Below are positions 1 through 5,101 of a stretch of 9,657 nucleotides of DNA, piece after piece. The stretch is from Actinomycetes bacterium (GTDB lineage: Bacteria > Actinomycetota > Actinomycetes > Actinomycetales > Microbacteriaceae). Where the stretch lies: NCBI GenBank assembly GCA_023386675.1, contig JAEWJG010000374.1:1-9657 (forward strand), read 5' to 3'. The translations under genes were made by a program, and so were the position numbers. Below the pieces are notes generated by a model. That model was not told the origin of the DNA, did no database searches, and saw only the letters and a program-made list of their open reading frames with translations. How positions within the stretch are numbered: the first letter of the stretch is position 1; each line of letters opens with the position of its first letter.

Positions 1-107
1 GACATGAGCAGGGTGACCCCGCCGTAGGCAAGCGGAGTCATGACCGACATTCCGAGGAAGAACGGCGAACGGGAGAGGATTCTGAACTGGAGCCACCAGG
101 AGGTCAC
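1..107 (-). CDS. ABC-2-type transporter permease, N-terminal fragment (cut by window edge)
   Basis: Only the first 35 codons are inside the window and the gene continues past position 1. The reading starts MTSWWLQFRILSRSPFF and runs into a hydrophobic stretch (roughly residues 15-35). This is the usual beginning of an ABC-2 permease: a short cytoplasmic amphipathic segment, then the first membrane helix. It lies just downstream of the ABC ATPase gene, so it is probably the membrane half of the same exporter. I chose the GTG at 107 because a GAGG sits about six bases upstream. A second in-frame GTG at 119 overlaps the ATPase stop as GTGA and would add four residues (MRLL), so coupled translation from there is also possible. 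The family call rests on context and hydrophobicity only; substrate and full length cannot be seen. Confidence 0.7.
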   Translation of the reverse strand, partial: MTSWWLQFRILSRSPFFLGMSVMTPLAYGGVTLLM

Positions 108-115
108 TAATAGCC

Positions 116-1087
116 TCACGCGAGCGCCTCGTCCGGCTGTTCCTCGACGATCGCCACGTAAGCATCCTCGAGCGTCGGCGTGCGCTCCAGCGACGTTCCT
201 ACGGGCAGCTGAGGGATTGCCCGGAGCACGTCCACGAGGCGCGTGGTGCTTCCATTGGCGATGCGAACGGAAAGCAGATTCACCGGGCCCCGGTTCTCGA
301 TATCAAGGCCAGAAACGCCGGGAAGGGCGCGAAGATCTGTCTCGGCGACGCCGAGTTCGTCGCGCAATTCGACCTCGACGATGCGTTCGAGCGTCACAGT
401 TGACTTGAGGTGCTCCGGGGAACCGAGACGGCGTACTCGCCCTTCCACCAAGACCGCGACCCGGTCGCATAAAGCGTCAGCCTCGAACATTTCATGCGTC
501 GTCATGAGGACGGTCTTCCCGCGACTCTGCAGCTCTTTGATGAGACTCCGAAGCGAGCGGGCGGCCACGGGGTCGAGACCGGAACTCGGTTCGTCGAGGA
601 ACACCACTGCCGGATCGTGTACCAAGGCACGAGCGATGTGCAGGCGCTGCTTCATCCCACGCGAGAACGTCTCAACCCGCGAGTCCGCGCGCCGCCGAAG
701 ATCCACGAGATCGAGAACCTCATCGACGCGTCGCGCCAGGTGGCGGCGGGGAACGTCATAGAGATGAGCGGCGAAGAGGAGGTTGTCCCGCGCAGAGAGA
801 CGGTCGTACAGTCCGCGCTCACCGCCGAAGGCTACGCCAATGAGGCGTCGTACGGTCTTCGTCTCCTGGACCACATCGTGACCGCACACCTCCGCAACGC
901 CTTCTGACGGGGTGAGCAGCGTGGTGAGAATGCGCACGAGGGTGGTTTTCCCTGCGCCGTTCGGTCCGAGGATTCCGAAGAGTTCGCCCTGGGCGATGGA
1001 GAGGTTGACGTCTGTGAGAGCCGCGATCGCATGTTGGCCTCGCCTGCCCTGGTAAAGCCGCGTGATTCCCGAGACCTCGATGGTCAT
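116..1087 (-). CDS. ABC transporter ATP-binding protein, DrrA/NatA-like (ABC-2 exporter ATPase)
   Basis: The 323-residue nucleotide-binding subunit of an ABC exporter would hydrolyse ATP at the inner face of the membrane to power the adjacent permease. Visible motifs are Walker A GPNGAGKT (41-48), signature FSRGM (141-145), Walker B VVFLDEP (161-167), D-loop SGLD (169-172) and switch His198. The region after about 225 is the C-terminal extension usual in DrrA/NatA-type ATPases. The Q-loop position reads FGGERGLY (87-94), with Gly where Gln is canonical. The start is the ATG at 1087. It lies one base after the stop of the upstream TPR gene and is served by an AAGGAG (1095-1100) located inside that gene's end, so the two are translationally coupled. 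The frame stays open further upstream to 1231, but that would overlap the TPR gene. Drug, peptide or ion export are all possible; the neighbouring small peptide gene favours peptide export or immunity. Confidence 0.93.
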   Translation of the reverse strand: MTIEVSGITRLYQGRRGQHAIAALTDVNLSIAQGELFGILGPNGAGKTTLVRILTTLLTPSEGVAEVCGHDVVQETKTVRRLIGVAFGGERGLYDRLSARDNLLFAAHLYDVPRRHLARRVDEVLDLVDLRRRADSRVETFSRGMKQRLHIARALVHDPAVVFLDEPSSGLDPVAARSLRSLIKELQSRGKTVLMTTHEMFEADALCDRVAVLVEGRVRRLGSPEHLKSTVTLERIVEVELRDELGVAETDLRALPGVSGLDIENRGPVNLLSVRIANGSTTRLVDVLRAIPQLPVGTSLERTPTLEDAYVAIVEEQPDEALA

Positions 1088-1088
1088 C

Positions 1089-2330
1089 TCATTGCTCCTT
1101 GTCTGCGGTCTGCCAAAAGTACGGTGACGACGCCGACACCTGTTCTGCGTCTTCGTGGTCTCCTTGTTCGACGTAGGCGCGATAGAGCATCTTGCGAACC
1201 TGAAGGACGACCGCGGGGTCGTATTCGTCACGGAGAAGAACGAGTGCTTCCTTCAAGAGGGGAACCGCGCTGCTCACGTCGCCCCTCGCGACATGGATGT
1301 ATGCCAGCGTGGAGAGTGTTGTGTGAAGCGCTCCGTAGTCGTGGTGGTGAGCGAACTCGCTTAGACGCTGAAGCCGCTCGATGGCAACGCCATATCTTTG
1401 CTGCGAGAGATCGAGCTGGGCGGCGTTGAGCTCTGCCATCCACAGGTACCGCGCCGTCTCGGCGTCTCCAATGCTGCGCGGAAGGTGCGTGTCGTGTGCC
1501 GCGCGCAGGTGATCGACTGCATTGAGGACAAGCTGCCGGCTGGTGGAGGCGTCCCCTCGACGCAACGCGAAGAGGGCGCGCAGGTTCGACGTCAGACCAG
1601 CGGCAACGTCGCGGTCCGCTGCGGGCGAGTCGACCATAGATTGCGCCGCGCGGTCGAGCAAAGAGTCGGCCGCGTCTAGATCACCACGTCGTTTGGCCGC
1701 CAGGCTTGCCCAGCGCAGATATACGAAGAACTGTTCCGAGGAATGCGCGAGGTTCTTGACCGAATCCTCGAAAAGTTGATCGCACTTGTCCTTGTCGCCG
1801 GCAAGCCCTACAACCACTCCAGCGAGCCCTGAAGTCAGCCCGCGCAGCCTTCCCTCGGGGAGGGCGGGGTCTTCCGCATAAGCGGACGCGACAGCTTCCG
1901 CTTCGGCCCAACTTCCGAAGGCGTTGACGTACTTGAGCAGCGACTCATAGACGTCCTCTCTTGCACCTCCGACGAGCCCTTGAGGTGCAGAAGGTGCCAG
2001 GCTCGACGCGTCTCCGCCGGCGGTGAGAACGTCCCAACCGGGGCCGTCGACGACCTCGGCCGTGTGAACCGCATGTTGCAATGCGCGAAGGGTGCCGGGC
2101 GAAGCCGCGTCCCACGCACGGATGTTGAGGAGAAGCATCTGGCGGGAGCTATCGTCCCGCCGCAGTCTCAGGTCGGTGAGGGGTGCGTGATCACCCCGCG
2201 AGGCCTGAATGAAGTCGTTGCCGGAGTACCGCACATTTTCCATCGCGACAATGAAGCGCGGATGGAGTGACGCGACGCAACCCGCGTGATGCTCCGACAC
2301 GTACTCCGCAACGATCTGACTTGCCTTCAT
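1089..2330 (-). CDS. TPR-like helical repeat protein of unknown function
   Basis: This 413-residue soluble protein shows no signal peptide or membrane segment. From about residue 160 to 400 it is alpha-helical with TPR-like pairs, for example AYIHVARGDVSSAVPLLKEA (343-362) and LYRAYVEQGDHEDAEQV (382-398). TPR folds generally bind peptides or proteins. The first 110 or so residues form a separate region that I do not recognise. I see no helix-turn-helix, so this is not an ordinary RRNPP-type peptide-responsive regulator, although the TPR part could still bind the small peptide encoded just upstream. The start ATG is preceded by AAAGGA four bases away, and the stop is one base before the ABC ATPase start. 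Plausible roles are a chaperone, maturation scaffold, immunity factor or sensor for the peptide. None is proven. Sampled stretches have lower GC than the his genes. Confidence 0.8.
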   Translation of the reverse strand: MKASQIVAEYVSEHHAGCVASLHPRFIVAMENVRYSGNDFIQASRGDHAPLTDLRLRRDDSSRQMLLLNIRAWDAASPGTLRALQHAVHTAEVVDGPGWDVLTAGGDASSLAPSAPQGLVGGAREDVYESLLKYVNAFGSWAEAEAVASAYAEDPALPEGRLRGLTSGLAGVVVGLAGDKDKCDQLFEDSVKNLAHSSEQFFVYLRWASLAAKRRGDLDAADSLLDRAAQSMVDSPAADRDVAAGLTSNLRALFALRRGDASTSRQLVLNAVDHLRAAHDTHLPRSIGDAETARYLWMAELNAAQLDLSQQRYGVAIERLQRLSEFAHHHDYGALHTTLSTLAYIHVARGDVSSAVPLLKEALVLLRDEYDPAVVLQVRKMLYRAYVEQGDHEDAEQVSASSPYFWQTADKEQ

Positions 2331-2347
2331 TTCGTCCTTTCCTGTTT

Positions 2348-2372
2348 GGGCCGGCCCAAGTGGGGCCGGCCC
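2348..2372 (-). promoter_or_regulatory. Perfect intercistronic hairpin between small peptide gene and TPR gene
   Basis: Two copies of the palindrome GGGCCGGCCC (2348-2357 and 2363-2372) flank a 5-base loop, giving a perfect 10-bp, all-GC stem. It begins 11 bases beyond the peptide stop codon and ends 17 bases before the TPR start. No T-run follows on the minus strand, so it is not a classic intrinsic terminator. Partial attenuation or an mRNA stability barrier that favours the upstream peptide message fits better. Such hairpins are common after short precursor genes that must be made in excess over their export genes. Because each arm is itself palindromic, it could instead be a protein-binding site. 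Confidence 0.7.
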
Positions 2373-2383
2373 GCTGAACTCGC

Positions 2384-2479
2384 TCAGTACATTGCTGCGC
2401 CGTGGTTCCAGCCGGCGAAGAGCGTGGCGATGTAGCCCTGCTCGTTGGACATCTCCACGGTGATCTCGTCGTAGTTCAT
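2384..2479 (-). CDS. Small peptide, 31 residues: candidate bacteriocin, RiPP precursor or signal peptide
   Basis: This short reading frame starts at an ATG preceded by a good GGGAG (2486-2490) six bases away and ends in TGA. The first half is acidic (Asp4, Glu5, Glu9, Glu13). The second half, residues 16-31 (YIATLFAGWNHGAAMY), is hydrophobic and aromatic with one Trp and one His. There is no Cys, no Lys or Arg, no double-Gly cleavage site and no Sec signal peptide. It is the first gene of the leftward cassette, 53 bases before the TPR gene and separated from it by the 2348-2372 hairpin. This order (short gene, hairpin, TPR protein, ABC exporter) resembles peptide-precursor operons. I do not recognise the sequence as any named family. 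The main alternative is a non-secreted leader peptide that controls expression of the downstream genes. The codons and ribosome-binding site make translation likely; the function is inferred. Confidence 0.65.
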   Translation of the reverse strand: MNYDEITVEMSNEQGYIATLFAGWNHGAAMY

Positions 2480-2499
2480 TCGTTGCTCCCTAGACGGAA

Positions 2500-2533
2500 C
2501 CTGCCTCAGCAGGCGAACGGAGACTTTCCGTTC
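2500..2533 (-). repeat. Two adjacent small inverted repeats upstream of the small peptide gene
   Basis: The first repeat pairs CCTGC (2500-2504) with GCAGG (2509-2513) across a 4-base loop. The second pairs GAACGGA (2515-2521) with TCCGTTC (2527-2533) across a 5-base loop. They lie about 20-55 bases upstream of the peptide start codon, within the probable 5' untranslated region or promoter. They could form two stacked RNA hairpins or be an operator. Repeats this short can arise by chance in GC-rich DNA, so a function is only a suggestion. Confidence 0.4.
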
Positions 2534-2646
2534 AACCTTTCAGACGTGGTGCAAAGGGAAGTTGTGACGCGGGTGTTATCCCTAATGCATGTATTTGGCC
2601 GTCCGTCGTTCGTCGTCATCGGGCGGAGCCGCTCGCCCGCGCTGAC

Positions 2647-2652
2647 TACGAT
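2647..2652 (+). promoter_or_regulatory. Candidate -10 element of hisC (leaderless start)
   Basis: TACGAT fits the actinobacterial -10 pattern TANNNT. It ends six bases before the hisC GTG, which places the expected transcription start at or next to the start codon. There is no Shine-Dalgarno sequence before the GTG, which agrees with a leaderless mRNA. No good -35 hexamer is visible. Confidence 0.4.
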
Positions 2653-2658
2653 TGAACG

Positions 2659-3816
2659 GTGACCTCCCTCTCCGAGCTGCCGATCCGAGACGACCTCCGC
2701 GGTCGTTCCCCGTACGGTGCGCCGCAGCGTCCGGTGCCCGTCGCGCTGAACGTGAACGAGAACACGCATCCCATCCCGGATGACGTCGCGTCCGACATCG
2801 TCGCGCGGGTGGCTGCGGCGGTCGGCGGCGTGAACCGCTACCCGGACCGCGAGTTCACCGAGCTGCGCGAGGCCTTCGCGGGGTACCTCGGCCACGACCT
2901 GACGGCCGAGCAGATCTGGGCGGCGAACGGCTCGAACGAAGTGCTGCAGCACATCCTGCAGGCGTTCGGCGGGCCGGGGCGCACCCTGCTCGGCTTCGCG
3001 CCGACCTACTCGATGTACCCGCTGCTCGCCGCCGGAACGGGCACCGCCTACGTGGCCGGCACCCGGGATGCGGACTACGAGCTCACACCCGAGACCGCGG
3101 CCGAGCAGATCCGCACGCTCGACCCGGACATCGTCATCCTCTGCTCGCCGAACAATCCGACCGGCACGCCTCTCGACCTGGCGACGATCGAGGCGGCGTA
3201 CGACGCGGCGCGGGGGATCGTCGTGGTGGACGAGGCGTATGCCGAGTTCCTGCCCGAGGGCACGCCGTCGGCGCTCAGGCTGCTGCCCGGTCGCCCGCGC
3301 CTGCTGATCTCCCGCACGATGAGCAAGGCGTTCGCCTTCGCCGGCGCGCGCGTGGGCTACCTCGCCGCCGACCCGGCGGTCAACGACGCCCTGCGGCTCG
3401 TGCGCCTGCCATACCACCTCTCCGCGATCACGCAGGCGGCCGCCCTCGGCGCCCTTGCCCACTCGGAGGAGATGCTGGCGACGGTCGGCGAGATCCGGGT
3501 GCAGCGCGACCGCCTGGTCCGGGAGCTCGCCGCGCTCGGCTACACGCCCCACCGCAGCGGCAGCAACTTCGTGCTGTTCGGTGGGGTCGCCGACCCGCAC
3601 GCGACGTTCGAAGCGCTCGCCGAGCGCGGCATCCTGGTCCGCGACGTCGGCATCCCGCACCACCTGCGCGTCACCGCCGGCACCGAGTCGGAGACGACCG
3701 CGTTCCTGGAGGCCCTCGCGGCCCTGGGCCGCTCGGCCGTCGCCGCGGACACGTTATCCACAGAAGACGAGGCCCCGGAGCGCTCCGAGCCCGCCCCGAT
3801 AGAATCGGACCTATGA
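2659..3816 (+). CDS. hisC: Histidinol-phosphate aminotransferase
   Basis: The enzyme is a PLP-dependent aminotransferase of fold type I that interconverts imidazole acetol phosphate and histidinol phosphate, using glutamate as amino donor, in cytosolic histidine synthesis. The 385 residues contain the expected landmarks: ANGSNEVLQ (89-97), SPNNPTG (163-169), the VVDEAYAEF block with Asp191 and Tyr194, the PLP lysine Lys223 in SRTMSKAFAFAGARVGY, Arg231, and Arg337 (HLRVTAG) near the C-terminus. The last 25-28 residues (about 358-385) are an acidic, Pro-rich tail beyond the usual end of the fold. The GTG start is preceded by a TACGAT -10 and no Shine-Dalgarno. The stop overlaps the hisB ATG as ATGA. 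An aromatic aminotransferase is a conceivable alternative, but hisB and hisH next to it make hisC the natural reading. Confidence 0.96.
   Translation: MTSLSELPIRDDLRGRSPYGAPQRPVPVALNVNENTHPIPDDVASDIVARVAAAVGGVNRYPDREFTELREAFAGYLGHDLTAEQIWAANGSNEVLQHILQAFGGPGRTLLGFAPTYSMYPLLAAGTGTAYVAGTRDADYELTPETAAEQIRTLDPDIVILCSPNNPTGTPLDLATIEAAYDAARGIVVVDEAYAEFLPEGTPSALRLLPGRPRLLISRTMSKAFAFAGARVGYLAADPAVNDALRLVRLPYHLSAITQAAALGALAHSEEMLATVGEIRVQRDRLVRELAALGYTPHRSGSNFVLFGGVADPHATFEALAERGILVRDVGIPHHLRVTAGTESETTAFLEALAALGRSAVAADTLSTEDEAPERSEPAPIESDL
3754..3762 (+). promoter_or_regulatory. Perfect DnaA box (TTATCCACA) inside the 3' end of hisC
   Basis: TTATCCACA is the consensus binding site of the replication initiator DnaA. 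Here it lies within codons of the hisC C-terminal tail, in a locally GC-rich setting, about 50 bases upstream of hisB. No dnaA or dnaN gene and no box cluster is nearby, so this is not an origin. A second perfect copy lies at 7623-7631 in the opposite orientation. DnaA regulation or titration is possible; chance cannot be excluded for a single site. Confidence 0.5.
3800..3805 (+). promoter_or_regulatory. Candidate internal -10 element for hisB (leaderless start)
   Basis: TAGAAT differs from TATAAT at one base and ends seven bases before the hisB ATG. The hisB start has no clear Shine-Dalgarno sequence. This suggests an internal promoter that yields a leaderless hisB-hisH message, in addition to read-through from hisC. 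No -35 hexamer is visible at the right distance. Confidence 0.45.
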
Positions 3817-4415
3817 CGAATCGCGCCGCCACGGTCACGCGGGAGACGAGCGAGTCGAGCATCGAGCTGACCCTCGACCTCGACGGCACGGGAACCTCCG
3901 ACATCCAGACGAGCGTCCCCTTCTTCGACCACCTGCTGACCGCGTTCGCCAAGCACTCGCTGACCGACCTCCGCATCCGCGCGACCGGCGACACCGACAT
4001 CGACGTCCACCACACGGTGGAAGACATCGGGATCGTCCTCGGCCAGGCCATCCTTCAGGCGCTCGGCGACAAGGCCGGCATCTCGCGCTACGGCGACGCC
4101 CTCGTCCCACTGGACGAGGCGCTGGTCCAGGCCGTCGTCGACATCTCCGGGCGTCCGTACCTCGTTCACTCCGGCGAGCCCGCGGGCTTCGAGCTGCACC
4201 TCATCGGCGGCCACTTCACCGGCTCGATGGTGCGGCACGTCTTCGAGGCCATCTCGTTCAACGCGCGCCTCACGACGCACATCACCGTCGTCGGCGGTCG
4301 CGATCCGCACCACATCGCTGAGGCGGAGTTCAAGGCGTTCGCGCGCGCGTTCCGCCAGGCGAAGGCGCTCGACCCGCTGATCACCGGCATCCCGTCCACC
4401 AAGGGGGCGTTGTGA
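3813..4415 (+). CDS. hisB: Imidazoleglycerol-phosphate dehydratase (monofunctional)
   Basis: This enzyme removes water from imidazole glycerol phosphate to give imidazole acetol phosphate, the substrate of HisC. The 200-residue length matches the monofunctional enzyme without the histidinol-phosphatase domain found in enterobacteria. The paired manganese-binding motifs are present: HHTVED (66-71) and HHIAEAEFKA (166-175), plus the early FFDH block with His40. The ATG overlaps the hisC stop by four bases (ATGA), and its own stop overlaps the hisH start (GTGA), so hisC-hisB-hisH are translationally coupled. A TAGAAT just upstream may be an additional promoter. No Shine-Dalgarno is evident, which fits coupling or leaderless translation. 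I see nothing abnormal in the coding sequence. Confidence 0.97.
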   Translation: MTNRAATVTRETSESSIELTLDLDGTGTSDIQTSVPFFDHLLTAFAKHSLTDLRIRATGDTDIDVHHTVEDIGIVLGQAILQALGDKAGISRYGDALVPLDEALVQAVVDISGRPYLVHSGEPAGFELHLIGGHFTGSMVRHVFEAISFNARLTTHITVVGGRDPHHIAEAEFKAFARAFRQAKALDPLITGIPSTKGAL

Positions 4416-5053
4416 ACGACGAGCGAAAGCCTGACGTCGTCGTCTTCGACTACGGGACGGGCAACGTCCACTCGGCGGTCAAGGCGCTCGAGGCCGCCGG
4501 CGCCGCCGTGGAGCTGACCGGCAACCGCAAGCGCGCGCAGAGGGCCGACGGGCTCCTGGTGCCGGGCGTCGGCGCGTTCACCGCCGTCGCCGAAGCGCTG
4601 CGCGCCTCTCACGGCGACGAGGTCATCGACCGCCGCCTGGCGGGCGGCCGTCCGGTCCTCGGCATCTGCGTCGGCATGCAGGTCATGTTCGACCGCGGCG
4701 TCGAGAACGGCGTCGAGACGGACGGCCTGGGGGAGTGGCCCGGGACGATCGACCTGCTGAAGGCCGACGTCGTTCCGCACATGGGCTGGAACACGGTTCG
4801 TGCGCCGGAGGATTCCGTGCTGTTCGACGGCCTGCAGGACGAGCGCTTCTACTTCGTCCACTCGTACGCCGCGCAGGACTGGACGCTGCACCCCGACGCG
4901 CCCTTCCCGAAGCCGAAGGTGACCTGGGCCGAGCACGGCGCACCGTTCGTCGCCGCCGTCGAGAACGGCCCGCTCAGCGCGACCCAGTTCCACCCCGAGA
5001 AGTCCGGCCAGGCCGGGATCCGGCTGCTGCGCAACTGGGTCCGCTCCCTCTAG
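4412..5053 (+). CDS. hisH: Imidazole glycerol phosphate synthase, glutamine amidotransferase subunit
   Basis: HisH is a class I glutaminase. It releases ammonia from glutamine and passes it to HisF, which makes imidazole glycerol phosphate and AICAR. The 213 residues carry the oxyanion-hole block PGVGAF (51-56), the nucleophile Cys86 in GICVGMQ, and the His194/Glu196 pair in QFHPEKSG, so the Cys-His-Glu triad is complete. HMGWN (123-127) is the family's central motif. The GTG start overlaps the hisB stop and is preceded by AAGGGG six bases upstream. The partner hisF is not in this window: after priA the locus leaves histidine genes, so hisF must be elsewhere. Confidence 0.97.
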   Translation: MNDERKPDVVVFDYGTGNVHSAVKALEAAGAAVELTGNRKRAQRADGLLVPGVGAFTAVAEALRASHGDEVIDRRLAGGRPVLGICVGMQVMFDRGVENGVETDGLGEWPGTIDLLKADVVPHMGWNTVRAPEDSVLFDGLQDERFYFVHSYAAQDWTLHPDAPFPKPKVTWAEHGAPFVAAVENGPLSATQFHPEKSGQAGIRLLRNWVRSL

Positions 5054-5101
5054 CCGACCGCCGAACCATCCGTCCGCGTCGCGGAACAACCTAAGGAAAC
5101 G

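Larger units (their letters stand above)
2480..2658. other. Divergent intergenic region between the peptide/ABC cassette and hisC
   Basis: This 179-base region must hold the promoters for both the leftward cassette and the rightward his genes. A less GC-rich core lies at about 2573-2597 (gttatccctaatgcatgta). I see no convincing -35/-10 pair for the leftward cassette; the nearest candidates, TAGGGAT and GATAAC on the minus strand near 2573-2583, have poor -35 partners. Two small inverted repeats lie just upstream of the small peptide gene, and a candidate hisC -10 lies at 2647-2652. Both are listed separately. A 37-codon frame on the minus strand (2506-2619) has no ribosome-binding site and is not called as a gene. 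Confidence 0.6.

Noticed and set aside
494..907. Plus-strand open frame opposite the ABC ATPase
   Set aside because: Antisense to the Walker motifs of a clear ATPase and without a recognisable product.
2575..2584. GTTATCCCTA as a third DnaA box
   Set aside because: Matches the GTTATCC core but not the CACA end of the consensus, so it is not counted.
2506..3663. Minus-strand open frame of 385 codons opposite hisC
   Set aside because: Low-complexity Arg-rich sequence antisense to a clear aminotransferase. Only its last 37 codons fall in intergenic DNA, and they are discussed as a low-interest finding.
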